A stretch of 63,443 nucleotides of DNA. Origin: Ignavibacteriaceae bacterium. GTDB lineage: Bacteria; Bacteroidota; Ignavibacteria; Ignavibacteriales; Ignavibacteriaceae. Below the pieces are notes generated by a model. It was given only the letters and a program-made list of their open reading frames with translations. It did no database searches and had not been told where the DNA came from. The stretch lies in contig JACAFC010000076.1 in the NCBI GenBank assembly GCA_013388515.1, positions 1 to 63,443 of the forward strand, given 5' to 3'. Below are positions 1 through 8,200 of this stretch, piece by piece. Position numbers and translations under genes: made by a program. Positions within the stretch are counted from its first letter, which is position 1, and each line of letters starts with the position of its first letter.

Positions 1-766
1 CCACAGATTCACCTGTATCAAAACGAGGTATTGATTCATCAACTGTTTTTTCCGCGTTTTTGTCCGGTTGTTGGTTAAGATTTCCATCAACAATAAAATC
101 ATCCGCTGTGTAATCGAATTTTATAGTAGAATCTTCAGTAAGATTATTATCAATATTACTATCTATAACATTTACTTCGTCATTTAAAAGTGATTCTAGA
201 GCTTCAGCTGTTACAACATTCTTCGCTTCGTCTTCATCATTTAATATAATTGCAGATTTATCAATTAATTCATTATTGTTTTGGTCAGATGCAGTATCAG
301 TATTACTCTCATATTCATTTTCAGTCGGAGGTATATTTTCATTAGGCGCCGGTTGTACCGGTTCGGCTGCTATGAATGGTGAGTTGAAAAGGTTAGAATA
401 AATGGTTTTATTCTTTTTTAAATTGTTGATGTCTTTATGATCTAGAAGATAAACCACGCTCTTTTTTACTGCCATCGCTGTGGTTTTGCGAGAGGTTTTA
501 TTGAGAAATTCTATTTCTACAAAATAATCATCGTCAGATTTTTCAAAAATTGATCCTGCTTCTGGGATATCATAGTTCTTTATTTTTATCTGTCCTTTGA
601 CTAGTAGATAAACAAAATTACTATTGTCGCCAACACTATATATGATTTCTCCTTCTTTAAACTTAGAAAATTTTCTATCGCGTACTTTTATTGGAATCTC
701 ACTCGGAGGTACGTTTTTGAATAGGAAGTTATTATGGATAGAAGGATTACTTTTTTTAAAAAACAT
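1..766 (-). CDS. Cyclic-nucleotide-binding-like domain protein with acidic tail (C-terminus beyond window)
   Basis: This open frame starts at an ATG at 766 and runs off the left edge without a stop, giving at least 255 residues. Residues about 32-115 resemble a cNMP-binding (CAP_ED) beta-roll: the segment around 'GEIIYSVGDNSNFVYLLVKG' matches the usual strand-turn-'G' pattern of the family, and a second half follows. No HTH is seen. From about residue 140 the protein becomes a low-complexity Asp/Glu/Asn/Thr-rich linker, suggesting another domain beyond the window. No signal peptide or membrane segment is visible in this part. It diverges from the ECF sigma gene at 921, so the two may share control. 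The fold is inferred from pattern only; ligand and function are unknown. Confidence 0.6.
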   Translation of the reverse strand, partial: MFFKKSNPSIHNNFLFKNVPPSEIPIKVRDRKFSKFKEGEIIYSVGDNSNFVYLLVKGQIKIKNYDIPEAGSIFEKSDDDYFVEIEFLNKTSRKTTAMAVKKSVVYLLDHKDINNLKKNKTIYSNLFNSPFIAAEPVQPAPNENIPPTENEYESNTDTASDQNNNELIDKSAIILNDEDEAKNVVTAEALESLLNDEVNVIDSNIDNNLTEDSTIKFDYTADDFIVDGNLNQQPDKNAEKTVDESIPRFDTGESV

Positions 767-782
767 ATTACAATATAGAAAT

Positions 783-835
783 TACTATTGCAATTAATTT
801 GAATAAACCCATTTACAGAAATAATACTATTGCAA
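783..835. promoter_or_regulatory. Pair of 11-bp direct repeats in divergent promoter region
   Basis: The 154-bp gap between the divergent cNMP-like gene and the ECF sigma gene holds two exact copies of TACTATTGCAA, at 783-793 and 825-835. Their starts are 42 bp apart, four helical turns. Such phased repeats suggest a protein-binding site or tandem promoter elements. This is inference; no promoter consensus was assigned. Confidence 0.35.
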
Positions 836-920
836 AATTAGTTATTCAGCAAGCAATTTCTATATGCCAAAAGCGGAAATTTTTTAATAAATTGAATCTA
901 TAAATAATTATCTGCATCAT

Positions 921-1478
921 ATGGACGAACAAAGTTTAATTTTAGAAGCTCAAGCTGGAAATTCAAAAGCACTGGCTGAGCTTGTAAAGCTATACGAAAA
1001 GACAATATATAGTTTTGCTTTTAAGGTTTGTAGAAATCCTGAGAAAGCCGAAAATACCATGCAAGAAACTTTCATTAGTATGGTAAAATCGCTTAAGCAG
1101 TTTGATGGAAAATCGAAATTATCAACCTGGCTTTATCGAATAACAGCCAACCACTGCTTAATGGAATACAGGAAAAGAAAGCATAATTATGTTTCTATTG
1201 ACGATGATGATGCACTGATTAGCGAAGATTCGGTAGCAGATTGGGCGAATGTTCCATCGTTTACCATTGAGAATTCAGAGTTAAAATCTGTTTTAGATAA
1301 TGCAATTCAGAAATTATCACCGGAGTACAGAATTGTCTTTCTATTAAGAGATGTAGAAGGTCTTTCAACAGAGGAAACAGGTAAGATAACTGATCTATCT
1401 GTTCCGGCGGTTAAATCTCGTTTGCATAGAGCAAGAGCGTTTTTAAGAAAAGAAATAAGTCAAACTTTTAAAAAATGA
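921..1478 (+). CDS. ECF-type RNA polymerase sigma factor
   Basis: A 185-residue sigma-70 family protein of ECF size. Region 2 (about residues 20-90) includes 'FKVCRNPEKAENTMQETFIS' and 'KLSTWLYRITANHCLMEYRK', the core-binding and -10 recognition helices. Region 4 (about 125-180) ends in an HTH around 'LSTEETGKITDLSVPAVKSR'. Regions 1 and 3 are absent, as expected for ECF factors. Its stop overlaps the start of the next gene, a zinc-finger anti-sigma-like protein, by 4 bp (ATGA), so the two are probably translationally coupled and act as a sigma/anti-sigma pair. Target genes cannot be read from the window. The family assignment is secure. Confidence 0.93.
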   Translation: MDEQSLILEAQAGNSKALAELVKLYEKTIYSFAFKVCRNPEKAENTMQETFISMVKSLKQFDGKSKLSTWLYRITANHCLMEYRKRKHNYVSIDDDDALISEDSVADWANVPSFTIENSELKSVLDNAIQKLSPEYRIVFLLRDVEGLSTEETGKITDLSVPAVKSRLHRARAFLRKEISQTFKK

Positions 1479-1717
1479 AAAAGCAGCAAGTTACCTGTAA
1501 GGAAGTTATGCACCATGTATGCGAATCGCTTGGTGAAGATTTGAACTCTCCACATTGCTTTGCTATTAAAGCTCATTTGGAAGAATGTTCTGGCTGCAGG
1601 GATTACTTTAAATCAGTTGAAGACACTATTGATTTTTATCGTAAGTACAATGTTGAACCAACAAAAGCATCTCACTTAAGATTAATGAATCTTCTCGGTT
1701 TAAAAGATACCGAGTAG
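1475..1717 (+). CDS. Small soluble zinc-finger (ZAS-type) anti-sigma-like protein
   Basis: An 80-residue protein overlapping the ECF sigma gene by 4 bp. It carries the anti-sigma zinc motif HxxxCxxC as 'HLEECSGC' (about residues 34-41), preceded by a Cys and His near the N-terminus that fit the ZAS domain. Unlike many anti-sigma factors it has no transmembrane segment, so it should be cytoplasmic, like the RsrA/ChrR-type soluble sensors. Zinc or redox sensing is a plausible inference but is not shown by sequence. Binding to the adjacent sigma is inferred from overlap and family. Confidence 0.8.
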   Translation: MKKQQVTCKEVMHHVCESLGEDLNSPHCFAIKAHLEECSGCRDYFKSVEDTIDFYRKYNVEPTKASHLRLMNLLGLKDTE

Positions 1718-1775
1718 CAGGTCAAACCTGGAATTTAGCAAACGAAAAATTAAATATTAACCAAAGGAGTAACCT

Positions 1776-2021
1776 ATGCCTGTATTCGAATATAAATGTA
1801 ATGATTGTGCAACGAAATATGATTTTTTTAATAAGTCGTCTTTAAACCAAGAAGAAATTACTTGTCCTAAATGCGGGTCTAAGAATAACAAAAAGCTATT
1901 CTCCGCATTCGCAACGGCTAATTCTTCCGATAGTGATTTTTCTTCGTCTTCATGTGCTTCCGGTAATTGCAGCACAGATTATTCTGGTGGTTGTGCATCT
2001 GGTATGTGCGGCCTTAACTAG
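1776..2021 (+). CDS. FmdB-type zinc-ribbon protein
   Basis: An 81-residue protein starting 'MPVFEYKCNDC', the signature start of FmdB/CxxC-type regulatory zinc ribbons. Two CxxC pairs, at residues 8-11 (CNDC) and 30-33 (CPKC), form the expected zinc site. The tail after residue 50 is rich in Ser, Gly and Cys, with several more Cys, as in many members. The start is supported by a strong AAAGGAG at 1763-1769, seven bases upstream of the ATG. The function of the family is poorly defined. It lies 58 bp after the anti-sigma gene and could be in the same transcript. Confidence 0.85.
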   Translation: MPVFEYKCNDCATKYDFFNKSSLNQEEITCPKCGSKNNKKLFSAFATANSSDSDFSSSSCASGNCSTDYSGGCASGMCGLN

Positions 2022-2068
2022 CTATAACAGTTAAAATTGTGTTTGTAGTTTAAGCAATCGGAAAACAA

Positions 2069-2452
2069 ATGACTCTTAAAGGAATAATAATGTTTATAGC
2101 CATTTTTAATATGATGGGTTTTTTTGGCTTTAGTCAGCAGAGTAATGACAGTACAATGACAATAGACGAACTAAAAAAAATGATGGAGGTAGATTCAACA
2201 GTTGTTATACTGGACGTAAGGACCCCGGAAGAGCTGGTTGGTCCCTTAGGAAAGCTGGATAAAGTTATAAATATTCCTATTCAAGAATTAGAGAGACGGT
2301 TAAATGAACTTATACCTTTTAAGGAGAAAGAGATTGCAGTTATTTGCCGCAGCGGAAACCGATCAAATTTTGGAACATCAATACTTCGTTCTAATGGTTT
2401 TAAAGCAAAAAATGTTTTGGGTGGAATGATTGAATACAGGCGTAAACAGTAA
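2069..2452 (+). CDS. Exported rhodanese-like domain protein
   Basis: A single rhodanese domain (about residues 30-125) behind a signal peptide. The active-site loop 'CRSGNRS' carries the catalytic Cys expected to hold a persulfide. 'VVILDVRTPEEL' is the usual first motif and 'NVLGGM' the usual C-terminal motif. An internal ATG at 2090 has a better ribosome site (AAAGGA at 2078-2083) and yields a cleaner signal peptide beginning 'MFIAIFNMMGFFGFSQ', so the true start may be 2090. The protein is likely periplasmic. Substrate unknown; sulfur transfer is inferred from family. Its stop lies three bases from that of the convergent gene. Confidence 0.88.
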   Translation: MTLKGIIMFIAIFNMMGFFGFSQQSNDSTMTIDELKKMMEVDSTVVILDVRTPEELVGPLGKLDKVINIPIQELERRLNELIPFKEKEIAVICRSGNRSNFGTSILRSNGFKAKNVLGGMIEYRRKQ

Positions 2453-2455
2453 TTA

Positions 2456-3256
2456 TTAGCTTAGATGAATTCCTAGAAATTTAAATATCTCCCTCCATGC
2501 CCGTTCTGTAATATCAGCATTATATTCAGATTTGTTGTTCGGATTCATGAATCCGTGACCGACATTTCTGTAAATGATGATTTTATTTTCTTTTTCTAAA
2601 TCGTTTAGGGTTTCTTTAAATGCTTGAATGTCCATTACGGGGATGCTTCTGTCAGTTTCACCAAAAATTCCCATCAATGGACTCTTGATCTTTCGGATTT
2701 TCTTTCTCTCGGTTACTAGGTTTCCATAATTAACAATCACAGCTTTAAAATCACGGAAATTTACAGCACTTTCAAGCGCTAATCCTCCTCCCATTCCCCA
2801 TCCAATTAGTCCAATTTTTTCTTTTTTAACCTTTGAATGATTTTCTAAAAAATCATAAGCTGAGCGCACTATTCTTATTACATTATCATTATCTAACTGC
2901 TGCATTAAAGTCTGGGCTTCATCAAAATTTTTAGGCATTATACCGTTATATAAATCAATTGCTAAGGCAGCATAACCTTTATTTGCAAGTGCCTCAGAGT
3001 TAACTCTGATCCATTCTGTTAAACCCCATTGCTCATGGAGAATTATCACAGCCGGGAAGGGACCATTCCCAGAAGGTGTAGTAAAGTAAGCCTCAACACT
3101 ATCTTTTCCATTAAAAAATTTCACTGTTTTTTCTAATTTCTTTTTATGAGCGAGTTCCTCTGAAATATTATTAGTTTTTACTTTAAACTCTCTTCCCTCA
3201 TCATTGCAGCAAAAAAAGACTAATGAAGAAAAAAGTATAATAAATAAGTATTTCAT
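2456..3256 (-). CDS. Dienelactone hydrolase family protein lacking the usual Cys nucleophile, exported
   Basis: A 266-residue alpha/beta-hydrolase of the dienelactone hydrolase family behind an N-terminal export signal with Cys16-Cys17, possibly a lipoprotein with a loose lipobox. Family landmarks are present: 'HEQWGL' (residues 74-79), an Asp in 'FGETDRS' (Asp202) and a His in 'VGHGF' (His234). The nucleophile elbow reads 'IGWGMGGG', so residue 154 is Gly (codon GGA) where the family normally has Cys (GxCxGG). The protein may therefore be inactive on lactones or use another mechanism. It follows the cyclodeaminase gene by 21 bp and may be cotranscribed with it. Confidence 0.82.
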   Translation of the reverse strand: MKYLFIILFSSLVFFCCNDEGREFKVKTNNISEELAHKKKLEKTVKFFNGKDSVEAYFTTPSGNGPFPAVIILHEQWGLTEWIRVNSEALANKGYAALAIDLYNGIMPKNFDEAQTLMQQLDNDNVIRIVRSAYDFLENHSKVKKEKIGLIGWGMGGGLALESAVNFRDFKAVIVNYGNLVTERKKIRKIKSPLMGIFGETDRSIPVMDIQAFKETLNDLEKENKIIIYRNVGHGFMNPNNKSEYNADITERAWREIFKFLGIHLS

Positions 3257-3277
3257 TTTTTACTCAAAGTTTAAAAA

Positions 3278-3910
3278 TCAATTTTCTTTTATCTTTAATT
3301 TTATTTCAGTGAGAAGTAATTGAGTTTCCCCTAATAGCTCATTATTAATTAATTCAGCAAGATTAATTAGTTCAAAAGCCTTCTGTTTTTCTTTTAATGC
3401 GGAATAATTTATTAAAACATTCAGATAGGCACCCATGGCTGCAGCTTGGATTAGTGCTATTGCAACACCAACATCGGAAAGTGAATTTTGATTTCCTTTT
3501 TTTGAAATGGTTTTAAGGAATGGAATAACCTCTCGGCATGTTTTCAAAACCTCCGCCGGCACATTTGCTGCTTCAATGGTTGATTTTTCTATTGCTTCAC
3601 TTCGTAATATTTTTTGTTCGTCCGTTTCTTTAGGAAGTTTGAATGCATCCATAACTCTGTCAAAAGCTTCGTTGTCACTTTTACCAAGCGAAATGAATTT
3701 TTCTGAACATGCATTCAACTTTTCTTTCAGTTCTTGCATTTCGTTTTCTACATCTAAATATTTTTTCTTCCCGATTGTTAAATTGCAAACCATCGTTCCT
3801 AAGCTTGCGGCTAATGCACCACATAGCGCTGCAACATTTCCTCCGCCCGGTGTTGGTGAATTAGATGAAAGCTCTTCTAAATATTTTTGAATTGATTTTT
3901 TTGTATCCAT
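3278..3910 (-). CDS. Cyclodeaminase / methenyl-THF cyclohydrolase family protein
   Basis: A 210-residue stand-alone member of the formiminotransferase-cyclodeaminase domain family. 'NSPTPGGGNVAALCGALAAS' near residues 16-36 is the hallmark N-terminal motif. The predicted reaction is 5-formimino-THF to 5,10-methenyl-THF plus ammonia; related proteins act as methenyl-THF cyclohydrolases. It lies downstream of ftcD in the same direction, separated by 133 bp that hold two hairpin repeats, so the two enzymes that are fused in animals are split here. Together they would feed one-carbon units from histidine breakdown into folate. No other histidine-degradation gene is in the window. Confidence 0.88.
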   Translation of the reverse strand: MDTKKSIQKYLEELSSNSPTPGGGNVAALCGALAASLGTMVCNLTIGKKKYLDVENEMQELKEKLNACSEKFISLGKSDNEAFDRVMDAFKLPKETDEQKILRSEAIEKSTIEAANVPAEVLKTCREVIPFLKTISKKGNQNSLSDVGVAIALIQAAAMGAYLNVLINYSALKEKQKAFELINLAELINNELLGETQLLLTEIKLKIKEN

Positions 3911-3933
3911 TTGTTCTTGTACATCCTTTTTGC

Positions 3934-3978
3934 TGTCACACCGAGCTTGTCTGCCGGCTGCAGGCAGGTCGAAGTGTG
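3934..3978 (+). repeat. Hairpin repeat copy A with nested 16-bp insertion
   Basis: The core TGTCACACCGAGCTTGTC...GAAGTGTG forms a hairpin (CACAC with GTGTG). Between GTC (3949-3951) and a second GTC (3968-3970) sits TGCCGGCTGCAGGCAG (3952-3967), itself imperfectly palindromic. Removing the insert and one GTC restores a sequence that closely matches copy B at 3995-4020 on the other strand. The GTC duplication resembles a target-site duplication. Confidence 0.6.
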
Positions 3979-3994
3979 TTTTTATTAATTTTAT

Positions 3995-4020
3995 CAGTCT
4001 TCTATAAGCTCAGACTGACA
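3995..4020 (-). repeat. Hairpin repeat copy B, opposite orientation
   Basis: Read on the minus strand this is a 26-nt hairpin sharing the core TGTCA..C.GAGCTT.T.GAAG..TG with copy A. Its stem pairs TCAGTCT with AGACTGA (3994-4000 with 4012-4018). Stem bases differ from copy A in paired fashion, so base pairing appears conserved. No T-tract follows on either strand, which argues against a simple terminator. Confidence 0.55.
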
Positions 4021-4043
4021 TACGAATTTTTTAGGAAGAGTTG

Positions 4044-5060
4044 TTAAATCATGTAGTCAATAATCTTATCTGTTTTAATAAAAGGATGAAGGTCGCTTAA
4101 TCCTAATTTCTCAATTGCAAGATCAACAAGAGATTTTTCATCCAGGCTCTTTCCATTTGAGTAGTACTTTCCGGCAAGAAGCAATGCTTCAAGCGGAACA
4201 AGTCCAACAATTTCACTTCCTGTAACTTCAACTCCTAATCTATTTGCTTCTTTTTTTACTTCTTCAAAAGCAATATGAATTGGAGTTATGTTGTAATTAG
4301 TAAGATTCATAGAAACTTGGGTTATCTTGTACTTTTCAAGGGCAACACCCATTCCTTTTACACTTTTCAATCTTCCGGGCACTTTTATAGCTTGACCATT
4401 TATTTTAATGATATTCCCATTTTCATCTCGCTTTGAATACCCAGATTCCCGCATAATTTCGCCAATTTCTTTTGCGTATTTAACATCCTCCGATTTGAGA
4501 TTTACATTGTATGCAACTAGAAAAAACCTTGCGCCAGTAACAGTACCGCCTAGCTTGGGATTGAAAATACTTGTTCCATAATCAGGCTTCCAGTTTTCAT
4601 CTTTTAGCTTTTCAGCTAATCCTTCATACTCGCCTTTACGAATGTTAGCAAGGTTTCTGCGATCAGGTGTTCGTGCGGCATTTTCATAAAGATAAATTGG
4701 GATACTCAACTCTTGTGAAGCTTGTTCTGCATATGCTTCCGAAATTTTTACGCACTCATCCATAGTTATATTTTTTACTGGAACAAATGGAACAACATCA
4801 ATTGCACCCATTCTTGGATGTTCGCCCTTATGTTTAGTCATATCAATTTCTTGAGCAGCTGTGCGGCTTATTGACAAGGCGCCTTCAAGTATTCCATTTT
4901 CGTCACCTGCCATAGTTACAACAACTCTATTATAGTCGGCATCCGGCTCAAAGCTTAGAAGCTTGCAGTTGCGTATTTCTTCAAGCGATTGTTTCATTAA
5001 CTCAAATGTATGTTGGTTCTTTCCTTCACTGAAGTTGGGAACGCATTCCACAATTTTCAT
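4044..5060 (-). CDS. ftcD: Glutamate formimidoyltransferase
   Basis: A 338-residue protein starting 'MKIVECVPNFSEGKN', the signature of formiminotransferase N-subdomains. The conserved 'GEHPRMGAIDVVPFVPV' segment holds the catalytic His region (about residues 79-96), and the C-subdomain follows. It should transfer the formimino group from N-formimino-L-glutamate to tetrahydrofolate in the cytosol, releasing glutamate. It lacks the C-terminal cyclodeaminase domain of the animal enzyme; that activity is encoded by the next gene (3278-3910). The 155 bp upstream contain an inverted repeat at 5156-5211 and no other gene. Confidence 0.93.
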   Translation of the reverse strand: MKIVECVPNFSEGKNQHTFELMKQSLEEIRNCKLLSFEPDADYNRVVVTMAGDENGILEGALSISRTAAQEIDMTKHKGEHPRMGAIDVVPFVPVKNITMDECVKISEAYAEQASQELSIPIYLYENAARTPDRRNLANIRKGEYEGLAEKLKDENWKPDYGTSIFNPKLGGTVTGARFFLVAYNVNLKSEDVKYAKEIGEIMRESGYSKRDENGNIIKINGQAIKVPGRLKSVKGMGVALEKYKITQVSMNLTNYNITPIHIAFEEVKKEANRLGVEVTGSEIVGLVPLEALLLAGKYYSNGKSLDEKSLVDLAIEKLGLSDLHPFIKTDKIIDYMI

Positions 5061-5155
5061 TTAGTCTCCGGATTTACTTGATAGGTATTAGAATAATTTT
5101 GATGCGAAATTTTCATTAAGCAAAAATAAGAATTTATTTGAAAGTAACCTTCAGT

Positions 5156-5211
5156 GCGGCAACCTTCGAGGTTTGCAATGCGTTTTCAACAAGCAACCGC
5201 GAAGGTTTCGC
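5156..5211. repeat. Imperfect long inverted repeat after the GHL10 gene
   Basis: The left arm (5156-5176, containing AACCTTCGAGGTTTGC) and right arm (5193-5211, GCAACCGCGAAGGTTTCGC) are imperfect reverse complements around a 16-base spacer. It starts five bases after the stop of the minus-strand gene at 5216 and lies upstream of ftcD. It could serve as a terminator stem, but no clear T-run follows, so a dispersed palindromic repeat is equally likely. Confidence 0.45.
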
Positions 5212-5215
5212 AACT

Positions 5216-8200
5216 CTATTTGACTAAAATCATTTTCTTCGTCTGAATAAATTCTCCAGCTTTCAACTGGTAGTAATATACTCCGCTGGACAGACTAATA
5301 GTCTGTCCTACCGTAAACTCAACTTCGTATGTTCCAGCTGGTTTGTATTCATTTACAAGGGTTGCAACTTCGTTACCAAGAACATCGTAAACTTTCAAAG
5401 TTACCAACCCAACCCTCGCCCCTCCAAGGAGGGGATTATCCGCTGAAGGAATGGTGAAGTTAATTTTTGTTGAAGGGTTAAACGGATTGGGATAATTTTG
5501 ATAGAGCACTAAATCATTGGGAGTATTTGTGGCTTCATTTTCAATCCCTGTAATAATTGATTTTTTTACAAGACGGAAATTATCAATGTAAATTGTACCA
5601 TTTGTTTGTGAGCCTGCAGCATCTGTCATTTGAAAACTGTCGATTCTGTATTTTGGATAATCGAGTACTCCATTACCAATCCAGCTTCCAACGCTTGCTG
5701 GATCTTTCAAATTCCATTCAATTAATCTCCAGCCGTACCAATCAATCGCTATCCATTTGGAAACTTCATGATTTGGCCAAGCGGTACCATCACCTTCATC
5801 AATTGCGAATCTGAATTTGTTTCTGCTTCCATCTCCCCATACATAAGCTTGTAAAATGTATGAAGTATCAAACGTGATTGATCTTGGTGTTCCACCTGAT
5901 AAATATTCACGCAGTAATTTAGTTGTTGCAGACGGATTCCATTGATATTGAATGAAAAAAGACTTTGCCGGAAAAGTCGTGGGCAAAAAGTAAAATGTGC
6001 TGTAACCGGAGGATGTTCCTGAATCAACAATTCCAACAGTTGAACCGCTGTATTCTGGTTGTTCCCAATTTGCCTCGGTGGAAAAATCATCAATTGTAGT
6101 TTTTACTGCATACCCTAAATCTGAAGTTGTGAAGAATATTTCTTTATCGGCAGGCATCATGTTTCCTATTGCATCAGTGATGCTCTGTTTAAGCGTAAGT
6201 GAGTATTGTGTGTTGTTAAGTAATGCTGATGAGGTTTTTATACTCAGCAACGATTGATTTCCAACAGTTCTAACTTGCATATCTTTTGAGATGGCTGTAG
6301 TTCCAGCTTTTAAAACAACATTATTATGATTTATTGTTGCAGAGTTTATCAGTTCATCAAAAATAATTGTCACAACTGCTTCTACATCAAAACTACCGGA
6401 TGAATTAGTGCTATCCGGAAATACTTGTGTAACTATAGGTCCGCTTAAATCCTGTGCTACAGTTGAAAAATAAAGGACATAAGAATCTCCTGCCAATCCA
6501 TCACCGTTTCCATCAAGCATTTTGCCGTTAACATCTGTTAATGTTGAATCTAAGATAACACTGTAATTGGTTTGAAAAGCGAAATTTGAGGCAGTTGTAA
6601 TGGTTACGGTTTTGCCGCTGTTTGAAAAAACCACATTACTTATTTCAATTGGCGGGTTAATATGAATGGTTGATGCAGTAATGGTACTTGTGTTTAGAGT
6701 TTTTGAAAAATCAAGTTTTATTTGTGTAGTTACAGCGACTGTATCTCCTTCTCTAGGAACAGATGAAATAATTTTGGGTGCAAATGAAGGCAGTGAATCG
6801 GTTTTAACAATATTGGAAATGAGAGATTCATTCCAGTATCTATCTAACATTGTTGCGGTGTAACGGTACTCACCATTAAAATCTTGATTACCAGTGAATG
6901 AGTCATCAACAACAAATTGAGTGTTACCGAAAGAAACAGAAATGATTTCATCAGAGTTTAAGTTAAAATTATCATCTGCAGAACGATAAACTGCAAACCA
7001 TTGATTTTGGTTTGTTGATGCATCCGGTGTAACGGTTAATCTATAATGAAGTGAATCGAGTTTTTGAATGCTGATTGTTGGTGAAGCTGGAATTGTATCC
7101 AGGTGTAAATTAGCATCACGAATTTTTACTTTTTTGTTAAAGAATGAAGAAGCAGCATCATCCCAGTAAGCATGGTCTTTCCAATCGGCGTAGCTGAAGA
7201 ATTGAAATCCATCTACCCAATTTACAGAGCGGCAAGTGTTAACAATTTCAATATGATTGTTCCAAATATTGTTATCGCTTAATATGTACGAGGGAGGACC
7301 AACAGTGTAAAATCTTTTTGCTGCAATTCCTGGCTGAATAAACTGACTCCAACACTCCGGGCAAGCTCCGGCTAACATTCCATAAAAGCCGCTTCCGGTT
7401 GTCCAATGATAATGCATTGCAGAGATTTGCTCGATGTAACCTTGATTAAACCAAAGAGCTGCATCTTGAAATACAGAGTAGTAACCATTCCAGCCGCTCC
7501 AATTGTATTTTCCTAAAGCGGCAACAGATAATCTAACATATGGTTTTACAGCTTGAATGGAGTCATGAAGTGTACGAACAAATTCAGTAACAGACCATCG
7601 CCACCATTGTTCCCATGAAGAAAATCCTGATGGTATGCCTGCCGAATAAGGATGATCAACATCGTACAAATATCTTCCGGCTGAATTTTCCGTTAATTCT
7701 TCAATTTGATCTTCAGTAATCTCACCATCAAGAAGTTTATGTTCTGCTTGTAGTTTTTCAAACTCTTTTGATTTTGTCGAACTTGTAAATTCATTCCATC
7801 GGCAGTAATCTAGATGTAATCCATCAATGTCATAGTTGTTAACAATTTCCATAGCAACATTTTTTGTATAATCTCTTACTGCTTGAAGCCCCGGGGAGAG
7901 GGCAATTGAGCTTGTCATTGGGTTTCCGCTTTGATCTCTGCAAATCCATTCTGGATGTTCTTGAGCCGGAGTTCCTTGTGCGGTGCTGCTGGCAGAAAAA
8001 ACATTAAACCATGCATGAAGTTCCAACCCCCTTTTATGGGCTTCATCAATTGCATAAGCCAAGGGATCGAAACCTGGATATGAACCTCCTGCGTATGAGC
8101 CATAAGGTTCAAAAGATGAATTATAATATGCTGTGCCCGATTGACGCACTTGCCACAATACGGATGTGAAATTTCCAGCTTTGTGTTCATCTAAAATTTG

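Noticed and set aside
3994-4018. Hairpin read as terminator of ftcD
   Set aside because: No T-run on either strand, and it matches the other repeat copy nearby, so a repeat explains it better.
3865-4047. Plus-strand open frame of 60 codons
   Set aside because: It runs through the hairpin repeat region and the ends of two real minus-strand genes; composition is not protein-like.
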